Source: Saccharothrix violaceirubra
GTDB taxonomy: Bacteria > Actinomycetota > Actinomycetes > Mycobacteriales > Pseudonocardiaceae
Length of the DNA: 64,000 nt
NCBI RefSeq assembly: GCF_014203755.1
Contig: NZ_JACHJS010000001.1
Coordinates: forward strand, 4,650,001-4,714,000
Reading direction: 5' to 3'
Shown here: positions 26,657 through 34,546 of the stretch, one piece after another
How positions within the stretch are numbered: position 1 is the stretch's first letter
Layout: every line of letters starts with the position of its first letter
Notes under the pieces: model-generated
Seen by the model: only the letters and a program-made list of their open reading frames with translations
Databases searched by the model: none
Told to the model about the DNA's origin: nothing
Translations under genes and position numbers: made by a program

Positions 26657-26658
26657 GC

Positions 26659-27078
26659 ATGGCGGCCGTGCGGGAGGAGGTCAGGCTGGCCGACCGCGTG
26701 GCGATGCCCGCGCTGCGTGTGTCACTCGGCCTGGTGTTCGTGTGGTTCGGACTGCTGAAGGTCGTCGGCGAGACTCCGATCGCCGCGCTGCTGGAGGCGT
26801 CCGTGCCGTGGGTCGACCCGGACCTGCTCGTGCCCGGTCTCGGCTGGTTCGAGGTCGTGCTCGGCGTGGCCCTGGTGGTCGGCCGGTACCTGCGGGCGGT
26901 GCTCGCCGCGATGGGGGCACACCTGCTCGGCACGTTCATCGTGTTCGTGCAGGCGCCCGGCATGGCGTTCGCCGGCGGCAACCCCTTGCTGCTGACGGTG
27001 AACGGTGAGTTCGTGCTCAAGAACCTCGTACTCCTCTGCGCGGTTCTGGTCCTTTTCGCGGAGCACGAACGCCGATGA
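26659..27078 (+). CDS. DoxX-like four-helix membrane protein
   Basis: 139 residues with four membrane helices. The first contains RVSLGLVFVWFGLLKVVG, the DoxX-type signature. The gene starts 2 nt after the peroxidase stop (TGAGCATG), so both are on one transcript. DoxX-like proteins are linked to redox and thiol stress at the membrane in actinobacteria, which would suit an oxidase or peroxidase partner. The exact role is unknown. Confidence 0.85.
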   Translation: MAAVREEVRLADRVAMPALRVSLGLVFVWFGLLKVVGETPIAALLEASVPWVDPDLLVPGLGWFEVVLGVALVVGRYLRAVLAAMGAHLLGTFIVFVQAPGMAFAGGNPLLLTVNGEFVLKNLVLLCAVLVLFAEHERR

Positions 27079-27083
27079 GGAAC

Positions 27084-27116
27084 GGGAGGGTGTCGCGCGG
27101 GCGGTGGCACCCTCCC
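27084..27116. terminator. Bidirectional hairpin between the convergent DoxX and peptidase genes
   Basis: Arms GGGAGGGTG (27084-27092) and CACCCTCCC (27108-27116) form a 9-bp stem, with further partial pairing inside, in the 43-bp gap between two converging stops. Confidence 0.7.
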
Positions 27117-27121
27117 CCTCC

Positions 27122-28897
27122 TCACCCGAGGTGGGTGGTGAACCAGTCGGCGATCAGGGCGACGGTGGCGGCGAGGGACTCGCGGTCCACCTCGTGGCCG
27201 ACGCCGGGGTGACGGACCAGTTCCACCGGCTTGCCCAGTTCCTTGAGGCGGCGGTACATCCGCTCCGACTCCTCGGGGTCCACGCGGGTGTCGTTCTCGC
27301 CGTGCAGCAGCAGTACGGGCGCGGTGACGCGGTACGCGTTGGCCAGCGGTCCGCGTGCGGTCAGTTCGGCGCGGGCGACCGGGTCGTCCACGTCGCCGAT
27401 CCAGGCCTTGAGGCGTTTGCGCCACGTCGGCGGTGCCGAGAGCATGTCCGTGACCAGGTCCGACGAGCCGCACTCGCTGACGCCTGCCCGCCACAGGTGC
27501 GGCAGGCGGGACACGCACGACAGCGCGGCGAACCCGCCGTAGGACGCGCCGTGCACGCCCAGCCGCGTGGTGTCGACCCAGTCGACGTCGGCGAGCGCGC
27601 CGGTGATCGCGGCCAGGTCGTCGAGGTCGCCGCCGCCCCAGTCGCCGTAGATCAGGCGTTGGTGGCGCAGGCCGTGGCCGGACGAGCCGCGGATGTCCGG
27701 TGCCAGTACACCGATCCCGCGCGCGAGCAGCTCCTGCACGAGCGGGTCGAACGTCGGGTACGCCTGGTACTCGGGTCCACCGTGGACGGTCACGACCAGG
27801 GCACCGTTCGGTTCGTGCGGCGTGTAGAGGTGCGCGCGGACGCGAAGTCCGTCGGCGCTCGTCGCCCGGATCTCCCTTGGCACGACGAGGTTATTCGGGA
27901 GTCTCGCGCCGAAGTCGGTCAGCTTCTCGGCGGTCCCCGCGGCCAGGTCCGCCAGGTACAGCTCGGTGGCGGCGTCGGGGCGGCCCAGTTGCACGAGCAG
28001 CCGGCCGTCGTGGGTGAAGCGCGGCACGAAGCCGCTGTAGCCGAACTCGTGCACGGCGACGCCGGGCGGCAGCCCTTCGACCTCGTGCGTGACGCCCGAG
28101 CCCGTCGTGGTCCAGTGCAGTCGGGTCCACCCTCCGACGTCGACGCCCCAGACCACCAGGTCACCCCGGACGGCTCCACCCTCCACATCGGACGGTGGCG
28201 TGGCGGTCCACGTGAGCGTGCCGTCCAGGGAAAGCGTGGCCAGACCCATGAAGTCCCGGCCGTGCGTGGTGCACACGTGGATGCCCGACGAGTCGGGCAG
28301 CCAGCCGATCGGCTCGTACTTGTCCGGACCGGTGCGGTCGGTCAACGGGGTGACGGTGTTCGCGCGCAGGTCGCACAGGACCAGGTCGTGCTCGGTGTTC
28401 TGGTGCAGGCGCAGGACGAGCAGCTTCGTCGCGTCCGGCGAGAACGAGACCGGGAGCCACCGGTCGTCGCCGGTGAGCACGGTGCGGGTGGCACCCGTGG
28501 CCAGGTCGCGCACGTGCACGTCGAAGACCTCGCGGTCGCGGGCGTTGCTCGCGTAGGCGAGCAGGCGCGAGTCGGGACTGTAAGGCGCGCTCGCGGTGCC
28601 GTAAGGGACCCCGACTTCGCAGCGCACGCCCGGTTCCGCGACGAGCCACTCGACGGCGCCGGTCACCGGGTCGATCTCGGCGAGCCGGTGGTCCTCGCCG
28701 CCGTCCGGGTCGACGAGCACCAGCAGTCGCGTGCCGTCCGGGCGCCAGGCGCACCGGCGCACGGACCCGTCGACGGGCAGGTGCCGGGCCGCGCGCAGCA
28801 GGCGGACCTGCGGCCGTCCGGTCGCGTCGGACACGTACGCGATCTCCCCGCCGGGACCGGGTTCGGCGCCCGAGAGCCACTCGAAATCCGTCGTCAT
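27122..28897 (-). CDS. S9-family prolyl oligopeptidase / acylaminoacyl-peptidase-like hydrolase
   Basis: 591 residues. An N-terminal beta-propeller (about 1-345, repeated blades such as ISYVSDATGRPQVRLL and RLLVLVDPDGG) precedes an alpha/beta-hydrolase domain. The nucleophile lies in GASYGG (about 449), the acid in NDTRVDPEES (about 536) and the His in GVGHEVD (about 565). It probably cleaves short peptides in the cytoplasm; no signal peptide. The ATG at 28897 has GGGGGAAG upstream. It is divergent from an ArsR-type regulator with 98 bp between the starts. Confidence 0.93.
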   Translation of the reverse strand: MTTDFEWLSGAEPGPGGEIAYVSDATGRPQVRLLRAARHLPVDGSVRRCAWRPDGTRLLVLVDPDGGEDHRLAEIDPVTGAVEWLVAEPGVRCEVGVPYGTASAPYSPDSRLLAYASNARDREVFDVHVRDLATGATRTVLTGDDRWLPVSFSPDATKLLVLRLHQNTEHDLVLCDLRANTVTPLTDRTGPDKYEPIGWLPDSSGIHVCTTHGRDFMGLATLSLDGTLTWTATPPSDVEGGAVRGDLVVWGVDVGGWTRLHWTTTGSGVTHEVEGLPPGVAVHEFGYSGFVPRFTHDGRLLVQLGRPDAATELYLADLAAGTAEKLTDFGARLPNNLVVPREIRATSADGLRVRAHLYTPHEPNGALVVTVHGGPEYQAYPTFDPLVQELLARGIGVLAPDIRGSSGHGLRHQRLIYGDWGGGDLDDLAAITGALADVDWVDTTRLGVHGASYGGFAALSCVSRLPHLWRAGVSECGSSDLVTDMLSAPPTWRKRLKAWIGDVDDPVARAELTARGPLANAYRVTAPVLLLHGENDTRVDPEESERMYRRLKELGKPVELVRHPGVGHEVDRESLAATVALIADWFTTHLG

Positions 28898-28995
28898 CGG
28901 CTTCCCCCTGACTGATTCCACTTTCTGCAATCGCTTTCGAGTCAAGCAGTTCCGGCGGCGCGTCGGCAAGATCCGGGTCGGCTACCCTCGCGACC

Positions 28996-29541
28996 GTGAC
29001 CGATCAGGCCCGGCCCGCCACCGTCGAGGAGCTGAAGGCCCTCGCGCACCCGCTGAGGTGGCGCGTGCTGCGGCTGTGCCTGGACCACGCCCTGACCAAC
29101 CAGGAGCTGTCCGCCCGGCTCGGCGTCGCGCCGGCGACCGTACTGCGGCACGTGCGGGCGTTGACGAAGGCCGGTTTCCTGGTCGCCGAACCGGTTCGCA
29201 CCGGCAACCGCGGCGCGGTGGAACGCCCCTACCGCTCGACCCGCCGCACGTGGCGACTGGGCCTGGAGAGCGTCGAGGGCGACCTGACCCGGCAGGTGGA
29301 CCTGGCGTTGATCTCCGCCCACCGCGCCGAGGTCGTCGAGGCCGGTCCCGACGCGTACCGGGACGTGGCGCGCGGCGTGCTGCGGTTGGACAAGGCCGCG
29401 CAGGAGGAATTGAAGGCCCGCCTGTACGCCCTGATCGAGGAGTTCACTGACCGCGCGACCCCGGACGGCGAGCCGCTCTCGTACCTGTGGTCGCTCAACG
29501 CCCGCCCCCACCACCGCGAGTCCTCCACTCGGACACCCTGA
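28996..29541 (+). CDS. ArsR-like winged-helix transcriptional regulator
   Basis: 181 residues. An N-terminal winged helix (ALAHPLRWRVLRLCL ... TNQELSARLGVAPATVLRHVRALTKAGFL, about 13-60) is followed by a helical C-terminal half of about 100 residues, longer than minimal ArsR sensors and without metal-binding Cys pairs. It likely controls the divergent peptidase or itself. The GTG start at 28996 follows the spacer with no strong ribosome-binding site. Confidence 0.85.
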   Translation: MTDQARPATVEELKALAHPLRWRVLRLCLDHALTNQELSARLGVAPATVLRHVRALTKAGFLVAEPVRTGNRGAVERPYRSTRRTWRLGLESVEGDLTRQVDLALISAHRAEVVEAGPDAYRDVARGVLRLDKAAQEELKARLYALIEEFTDRATPDGEPLSYLWSLNARPHHRESSTRTP

Positions 29542-29617
29542 AACACGCACTCGGACCCACTCGACCGGGTGGCAGTCGCGCGCCGTGGTGAGGGGCCGGC
29601 GGGACGGGCGGCTCGTA

Positions 29618-29623
29618 GATACT
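29618..29623 (+). promoter_or_regulatory. -10 element for a leaderless gntR transcript
   Basis: GATACT (within GTAGATACTGG) ends 6 nt before the GTG at 29630, placing the expected transcription start at the start codon itself. No ribosome-binding site precedes that codon. Confidence 0.5.
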
Positions 29624-29629
29624 GGCGCC

Positions 29630-30388
29630 GTGCCCCGCACGAAGCACGAACTGCCGGCCGCGATCACGCTGCCGACGACGCTCGTCCTCGGCGCGCCCAA
29701 GGGCGGCCAACTGCGCCGATTCCTGGAGTCGCTGGTCGCGGAACTGGGTCCGGGGGTGTTGCTGCCCTCCGAGCGGGTGCTCGCCCAGCGCTACGGCGTG
29801 GCGCGGATGACCGTGCGGCAGGAACTCGACCGGCTCGCGGCCGAAGGGGTGGTGGTGCGGCGACCGCGGCACGGCACGTTCGTCGCCGAACCCGCGCGGG
29901 CCGCCGTCGATCTCGTCGCCTCGTTCACCGACCACGCGCGGGGACTCGGCCTGACGCCGGGCGCCCGCGTGCTGTGCGCCCGGGTCGAGCCCGCGGACGA
30001 ACCCGTGGCCGGTCGGCTCGGGTTGGCGCCGGGCAGCCCGGTGCTGCTGCTGGTGCGGCTGCGCACCGCCGACGACGTGCCGATGGCGTTGGAGCGCACG
30101 TGCCTGTCGGTGGAGCGGTTCCCGGGCATCGAGGCGGTGGACTGGACCGACCGGTCGCTGTACGCGGAGTTGACCCGGCGCTGGGACGTGCGGGTCGCCG
30201 GGTCCGACACGCGGATCTCGGCGGTGCTGCCGGCGCCCGACGAGGCCGCCACGCTGGGAATCGGCTGCACGCAGCCGTGCTTCGTGATCGAGGGCGTGCC
30301 GCGGGACACGACGGGGTTCGCGGTGGAGAGCGGCCGGTCGGTGTACCGGGCCGACCGCTACGAGGTGGTCACCCGGGTACGGCCTTAG
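29630..30388 (+). CDS. GntR-family (HutC/UTRA) transcriptional regulator
   Basis: 252 residues. The winged helix is complete (LLPSERVLAQRYGVARMTVRQELDRLAAEGVVVRR, about 43-77, with the GTFVAE wing) and is followed by a UTRA ligand-binding domain (about 88-245; AVESGRSVYRADRYEV is the typical end). The start GTG 29630 is preferred because a -10-like element lies just upstream; a GTG at 29585 would add 15 residues. The oxidoreductase gene begins 15 bp after its stop and is the likely target and operon partner. Confidence 0.88.
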   Translation: MPRTKHELPAAITLPTTLVLGAPKGGQLRRFLESLVAELGPGVLLPSERVLAQRYGVARMTVRQELDRLAAEGVVVRRPRHGTFVAEPARAAVDLVASFTDHARGLGLTPGARVLCARVEPADEPVAGRLGLAPGSPVLLLVRLRTADDVPMALERTCLSVERFPGIEAVDWTDRSLYAELTRRWDVRVAGSDTRISAVLPAPDEAATLGIGCTQPCFVIEGVPRDTTGFAVESGRSVYRADRYEVVTRVRP

Positions 30389-30403
30389 CGGATGGGGAAA
30401 TCG

Positions 30404-31372
30404 ATGAAAGCCGCGGTGCACACCGGGTACGGCCCGCCGGAGGTCGTCCGGATCGTCGAGGTGGACCGGCCGGCGGTCGGGGACCGGGACGTGCTCGTCC
30501 GGGTGCACGCGACGACGGTGAACCGGACGGACTGCGCCTACCGGGCGGCCAAGCCGTTCTTCATGCGGCTGCTCACCGGTCTCGTCCGACCGCGGCGGAC
30601 GATCATGGGCACCGAGTTCGCCGGTGTGGTCGAGGAGATCGGCGGCGGCGTCACGGCCTTCTCCGTCGGCGACCGGGTGTTCGGGTACAACGAGGGCGCG
30701 TTCGGCGCGCACGCCGAGTACCTGGCCGTGCCGCAGGACGGGTCGATCGCGACCATCCCGGCGGACGTGACCTTCGAACAGGCCGCCCCCGGCACCGAGG
30801 GTGCGCACTACGCGCTCGCGTTCATCACGCACGCGGGAATCCGGGCCGGGCAGGACGTCCTCGTCAACGGCGCGACCGGCGGGATCGGCTCGGCGGCCGT
30901 GCAGTTGTTGAAGAGCCTCGACGTGACCGTGACGGCGGTGTGCGCCACGGAGAACCTGGCCCTGGTGCGGGATCTCGGCGCGGACCGGGTCGTCGACTAC
31001 ACGGCCGGGGACTTCACCGCGGACGAGCGGACCTACGACGCGGTGTTCGACGCGGTCGGCAAGAGCACGTTCGGCCGCTGTCGACGACTGCTCAAACCCG
31101 GTGGCGTGTACCTGTCCTCGGAGCTGGGGCCCTGGGCGCAGAACCCCGTGCTGGCGTTGGTCACCCCGCTGCTGCGCGGTCGGCGGGTGCGGTTCCCGTT
31201 CCCGCGCGACGACCGGGCCGTCGTCGAACGGCTGCGGGACCTGATGGCGTCCGGGGCCTTCACGCCGGTCGTCGACCGGCGCTACCCGCTGGACCGGATC
31301 GTCGAGGCCTACCGGTACGTGGAGACCGGACGGAAGGTCGGCAACGTCGTGATCGTCGTACGGGCGGACTGA
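30404..31372 (+). CDS. Zinc-independent MDR-family NAD(P)H quinone oxidoreductase
   Basis: 322 residues. The GroES-like N-terminal domain (KAAVHTGYGPPEVVRI ... GTEFAGVVEEIG) lacks the structural and catalytic zinc ligands of alcohol dehydrogenases. The Rossmann domain has the NGATGGIGSAAVQL loop (about 148-161), typical of quinone oxidoreductase/zeta-crystallin-like enzymes. It uses NADPH to reduce enones or quinones. ATG 30404 has GGGGA upstream; ATG 30392 would add four residues. Likely regulated by the adjacent GntR protein. Confidence 0.9.
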   Translation: MKAAVHTGYGPPEVVRIVEVDRPAVGDRDVLVRVHATTVNRTDCAYRAAKPFFMRLLTGLVRPRRTIMGTEFAGVVEEIGGGVTAFSVGDRVFGYNEGAFGAHAEYLAVPQDGSIATIPADVTFEQAAPGTEGAHYALAFITHAGIRAGQDVLVNGATGGIGSAAVQLLKSLDVTVTAVCATENLALVRDLGADRVVDYTAGDFTADERTYDAVFDAVGKSTFGRCRRLLKPGGVYLSSELGPWAQNPVLALVTPLLRGRRVRFPFPRDDRAVVERLRDLMASGAFTPVVDRRYPLDRIVEAYRYVETGRKVGNVVIVVRAD

Positions 31373-31382
31373 CCGGCGGCGG

Positions 31383-31402
31383 GCCTTCCGACCGCGGAAG
31401 GC
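31383..31402 (+). terminator. Hairpin after the quinone oxidoreductase gene
   Basis: GCCTTCCG-ACCG-CGGAAGGC, a perfect 8-bp stem with a tetraloop, starts 10 bp after the stop. No T tract. The rest of the 150-bp spacer up to the DUF1772 stop shows no convincing feature. Confidence 0.6.
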
Positions 31403-31522
31403 GACCGCTGCCGATCATGCGGTACCCGTGCCCGCGGTCGGCACCCCTCGAACGGACCCCGGACCCGCGCACCGGCCGAGCGTTTGCACACCGACAATAC
31501 TGGTCTAGCCCAAAACCTGTCA

Positions 31523-32014
31523 TCACCCGCGCAGGGGCGGACCACCACGCACCGCGACCGCGACGAGCAGACAGGCCAGCGCGCCCACCGACAGGACCGT
31601 GCGCACGATGTTCCAGGTCACCCACGGCCCCTCGTAGGCGGCACGGACACCGGCCGCGTCGGTGGTGTCGACGGTCGCGAGCCACTCGTTGAGCGGGACG
31701 TTGAGGCCCATCGTCAGCGCGAACGCCGCCGCGTAGAGCACCAGCGCCGCGACAACCCACGGCAGGACCCGCAGACGGCGCCGGTGCAAGGCGACCGCGA
31801 CGGCGGTGACCACCAGTGCGCCGAAGAAGCTCGGCGCGAAGGCGACGTTGCGCACCACGGCGTTGATCCCGCGCATCGAGGCGATGAACGTCGCGTCGTC
31901 GACCGTGGCGAGGCCCGGCATGACCGAGCACGCGTAGGCGTAGAAGAACCCGGCGATCAGGGCGGTCAGCGCGGCGGCGAGCCACAGCACGCCGCGGGCG
32001 AGCCGGTCGGACAT
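31523..32014 (-). CDS. DUF1772 (anthrone-oxygenase-like) membrane protein
   Basis: 163 residues with four membrane helices (about 9-30, 52-75, 85-105 and 138-158). The pattern of a short first loop with RGINAVVRN, and NVPLNEWLA before the last helix, is characteristic of DUF1772. Some family members assist anthrone or polyketide oxidation, but most are unassigned. ATG 32014 has GGGAG at 7 nt. A TetR-type operator lies just upstream; the TetR gene that normally would be the divergent neighbour is now 1.2 kb away. Confidence 0.85.
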   Translation of the reverse strand: MSDRLARGVLWLAAALTALIAGFFYAYACSVMPGLATVDDATFIASMRGINAVVRNVAFAPSFFGALVVTAVAVALHRRRLRVLPWVVAALVLYAAAFALTMGLNVPLNEWLATVDTTDAAGVRAAYEGPWVTWNIVRTVLSVGALACLLVAVAVRGGPPLRG

Positions 32015-32091
32015 GAGCACTCCCGATATAATCGAACCAAGCGGTACGGTTAAAACCGTACCGCGCGGTTCGGATCTACACCAGGAGGCAC
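32001..32091. repeat. Direct repeat copy 1: DUF1772/tetR control region
   Basis: 91 bp that match 33124-33212 at all but six positions plus one 2-nt indel, in the same orientation, 1123 bp apart. The copy contains the DUF1772 start, a perfect TATAAT (32027-32032), the operator palindrome and an AGGAGG ribosome-binding site that no longer precedes a start codon. Confidence 0.9.
32041..32064. promoter_or_regulatory. TetR-type operator, copy 1
   Basis: A perfect 24-bp palindrome with arms GCGGTACGGTTA / TAAACCGTACCGC-type halves centred at 32052-32053, just upstream of DUF1772. It is repeated almost exactly in front of tetR, so it is the probable binding site of that regulator. Confidence 0.75.
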
Positions 32092-32104
32092 GACGCTCCC
32101 TGCT

Positions 32105-32779
32105 TCATGGCCGGATCAGGCGGCTGTCGAAACCGGCCGCGAGCAACCGGTCGTAGGCGGCGAGCACCCCGACGGGTACGTCCTGAGGTGCGGCAAAGCC
32201 CTGCTTCGGGTACTCGATGACCCGTTGCAGGTCGCCGACCACCATGTCGACGACCAGCTTCTCATCGCCGATGGAAGCCATGTAGTCGACGAACTCCAGC
32301 GGCTCGGACGTGCAGACCACCGCGACTTCCGGCCAAAGCAGGCGGCAGGTCGCGAACGCCCGACGTTCCATGTACGGCTTGGAAATGAGCAGCACACTGC
32401 GTGGCTCCAGCCCGTGTTCAGCCAGCACGGCACGCGAGAACGAGATGTTCTGACCGGTATTGCCCGCCTGCGGCTCGACCAGGATGGCCGAATCCGGCAC
32501 ACCCGAGGCGATCGCCTGTTCGCGGTAGTGGACAGCTTCGCCGCGCGGGAAGCGTGCGGCAGTCGTCGGGCTGTTGCCACCACTGAACACGACAAGCGGG
32601 AACATGCCTGCCTTGTACAGCTCGGCGGCGTGGTCGGCCACGCCGAGGTCATGACTCCCCAAGCCGATCGCCACATCACAGGGACGCGGCTCATGACCGA
32701 GCTGGTGGTAGTCCCAAATGGCTTCCGCGTCATGCCACTGCGCCTGAGTAATGCCTGCCGATGCCATGAAGCCGTTCAT
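32105..32779 (-). CDS. YdcF/DUF218-family protein
   Basis: 224 residues. The DUF218 Rossmann-like core is evident: CDVAIGLGSHDLGVADHAAELY, VVFSGGNSP, VEPQAGNTGQNISFS and LLISKPYMERRAFATC carry the conserved family residues. YdcF relatives bind S-adenosylmethionine in E. coli, and others act in envelope or vancomycin-related processes; the role here is unknown. GGAGG abuts ATG 32779 and lies 11 nt before ATG 32767, so the start is ambiguous. The gene sits on the segment inserted between the two repeats and has softer third-position GC than its neighbours. Confidence 0.85.
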   Translation of the reverse strand: MNGFMASAGITQAQWHDAEAIWDYHQLGHEPRPCDVAIGLGSHDLGVADHAAELYKAGMFPLVVFSGGNSPTTAARFPRGEAVHYREQAIASGVPDSAILVEPQAGNTGQNISFSRAVLAEHGLEPRSVLLISKPYMERRAFATCRLLWPEVAVVCTSEPLEFVDYMASIGDEKLVVDMVVGDLQRVIEYPKQGFAAPQDVPVGVLAAYDRLLAAGFDSRLIRP

Positions 32780-33123
32780 CCTCCGTGTTCACTGCGACCG
32801 CACGAAGGCAAGGCGGAGGCCTTCGATACTGACCAGTTGGTGCGACATGCCGTATTCGCGGGATACGCCTACGGCTTGACCCAGAAGCCGCAATCCACTG
32901 TCCACAGTGGCTCGACCGCGCTGCCCGCCGAGGCACGGCTGGATCGACGAAGAACCGGTGCGCCTTTCGGTAGGTCTGACGTACGGACAGCGGACCTTGG
33001 ATCTCACCCTGGTCGCGCCGCGAATCGCCGAGCCCGACCAGGAAATCCGGCTGCCTACGAACCGAGCGTGCTGACGTCGACCCGCCATGAACAGGAACAC
33101 GACGTCACAGCACGCGGGCGGCA
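32780..33123. other. Gene-free segment with possible decayed coding remnants
   Basis: No intact gene. A plus-strand stretch from about 32940 to the stop at 33074 translates plausibly (WIDEEPVRLSVGLTYGQ, then a few strand-like segments) but has no start, is preceded by a stop, and matches no family I recognise. Just beyond, the minus strand of repeat copy 2 reads VFVSDRLAARVL, a mutated N-terminus of DUF1772 whose start codon ATG has become GTG. I read this as debris of a duplicated or inserted locus. Confidence 0.45.
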
Positions 33124-33212
33124 AGCCGGTCGGACACGAACACTCCCGATACAATCGAACCAAACGGTACGGATAAAACCGTACCGCGGTTCGGATCCAC
33201 ACCAGGAGGCAC
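33124..33212. repeat. Direct repeat copy 2: functional tetR control region
   Basis: 89 bp matching 32001-32091. This copy ends in CCAGGAGGCACC directly before the tetR GTG, so it keeps the working leader, with TACAAT where copy 1 has TATAAT. Confidence 0.9.
33165..33186. promoter_or_regulatory. TetR-type operator, copy 2
   Basis: CGGTACGG-ATAAAA-CCGTACCG: 8-bp arms around a 6-nt centre, downstream of the TACAAT -10-like element and 28 bp before the tetR start, consistent with autorepression. Confidence 0.75.
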
Positions 33213-33213
33213 C

Positions 33214-33810
33214 GTGCCCGAACGACGCCGAGGCCGCCCGCGAGCGGGCGAAGCCGCGGCCCGCCGCGAGGCCGCGCTCGACGCCGCCCTGGCCCTGCTC
33301 GTGGAGCACGGCGTCGACGGCCTGACCATGGCGGCCGTCGCCGCCCGGGCCGGTTCGTCCAAGGAGAGCCTCTACAACTGGTTCGACAACCGCGCCGGAC
33401 TGCTGGCCGAGCTGGTCCGCCGGCAGGCCCGGGACGTGGCCACCGACCTGCCCTCGGGCAGTGACTCGCCCGAGGCCCTCCGCGACCGGCTGACCACGAT
33501 CGCCGAGAACCTGCTGCTCCTGCTGGTCGGCCCGCCGTCGCTGGCGATCAACCGGGCGGCCATGGGCTCGCCCGAACTGGCCGGACTCGTGCTGCGCCAC
33601 GGCCGGCACACGACGGGACCGGCCGTCGAGGCGTACCTGGCGGCCAACGACATCGCCGACCCGCCGGAGGCGTTCCGCCTGCTGTACGGACTGGTGGTCG
33701 CCGACCACCAGATCCGGGCGCTTCTCGGGGAGGAACCACCGACGCCCGAGCGCGTCCGCCGCGAGGCCGGAATCGCGGTCGACCGGTTCCTGCGCCTGAC
33801 GGCCGGCTGA
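33214..33810 (+). CDS. TetR-family transcriptional repressor
   Basis: 198 residues. The N-terminal helix-turn-helix (ALDAALALLVEHGVDGLTMAAVAARAGSSKESLYNWFDNRAGLL, about 20-63) is canonical; the C-terminal ligand/dimer domain is complete. The GTG at 33214 follows AGGAGG. The duplicated palindromes upstream and in front of DUF1772 indicate that it represses itself and that gene. The ligand is unknown. Confidence 0.92.
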   Translation: MPERRRGRPRAGEAAARREAALDAALALLVEHGVDGLTMAAVAARAGSSKESLYNWFDNRAGLLAELVRRQARDVATDLPSGSDSPEALRDRLTTIAENLLLLLVGPPSLAINRAAMGSPELAGLVLRHGRHTTGPAVEAYLAANDIADPPEAFRLLYGLVVADHQIRALLGEEPPTPERVRREAGIAVDRFLRLTAG

Positions 33811-33954
33811 CGACCCGCCACGACGACCTGCTCGACCGAGACCGCGGTCGTGGCACACCGACCGGACGGCACCGGACACGGTTCACGCCGGCCACCGGAC
33901 GTGAAGATCGCCTTGCGGACCCGGATGAAGGGGAAAGACAACGAGCGTTTGCTC

Positions 33955-34009
33955 ACGGGCACATTAGCTCACCGAGCCGCCCATTGGCGTGGCCCGACTC
34001 GGTGCCCGT
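33955..34009. other. Pair of mutually exclusive hairpins in a 259-bp gene-free spacer
   Basis: ACGGGCAC (33955-33962) can pair with GTGCCCGT (34002-34009), while CACCGAG (33970-33976) can pair with CTCGGTG (33998-34004). The two 3' arms overlap, so the structures exclude each other. It lies downstream of the SLOG gene on the minus strand and may be its terminator. The rest of the spacer (33811-34069) shows nothing recognisable. Confidence 0.35.
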
Positions 34010-34069
34010 TACCCTTGTCCCGTCGCAAGATTGCGGCCAGACGAGGGGTACCCCCGTTCTTGGTGGCGT

Positions 34070-34546
34070 TCAGCGGGAGGCCCCGTCAGGCCACACGACC
34101 GTGACGGGAAGATTCCTTTCGCGCGCGACGCCGACGACATCCGCTGTCCCGCCGTAGCCGCGTGCGGGCTTGCCGTCCCAGACGGCTATCAACTCGTCCG
34201 CCTCCGCGATCATGCGGACGCTCGCATCCATGTGAGCTTCAGAGTCGGACTCGGTGTGGTCCAACTCGATCACACGTGTCGCGCTCGACAGCAGGGCGTC
34301 ATAGGTGAAGTGATGAGACTCGGGAAGACCGTCCCGGTACTCGGCGGCGGGCACAACGACCACCAACGATCCGCCCGCGTCGAGAACGGCCTGTGCAAAC
34401 AAGGTATCGGCCCCGTCCGCAATGCATGACAGACCGACAAGTTCCCCCGCATCGCGCTCGTTCACCACCTCGCGCAACGCAGCGTCCACAAGCCGTTCCG
34501 TGGGCACCGAAAGTTCACGATGTCCAGTGATGGCAAGTCGGGTCAC
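34070..34546 (-). CDS. SLOG-like nucleotide-binding Rossmann protein
   Basis: 158 residues. It opens with MTRLAITGHREL, the strand plus GHR motif of YpsA/DprA-type SLOG proteins, followed by GLSCIADGADTLFAQAVL and the aspartate-rich EADELIAVWDGKPARGYGGTADVV stretch that forms the ligand pocket in the fold. SLOG proteins bind nucleotides or nucleotide-derived signals. The start overlaps the stop of the upstream XRE-TPR gene (ATGA), so the two are co-translated and probably act together. Confidence 0.8.
   Translation of the reverse strand: MTRLAITGHRELSVPTERLVDAALREVVNERDAGELVGLSCIADGADTLFAQAVLDAGGSLVVVVPAAEYRDGLPESHHFTYDALLSSATRVIELDHTESDSEAHMDASVRMIAEADELIAVWDGKPARGYGGTADVVGVARERNLPVTVVWPDGASR

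Noticed and set aside
31473..31522. Promoter-like TTGCAC ... AATACT reading to the right
   Set aside because: It points into the 3' end of the minus-strand DUF1772 gene with no plus-strand gene to serve, and the spacing is poor.
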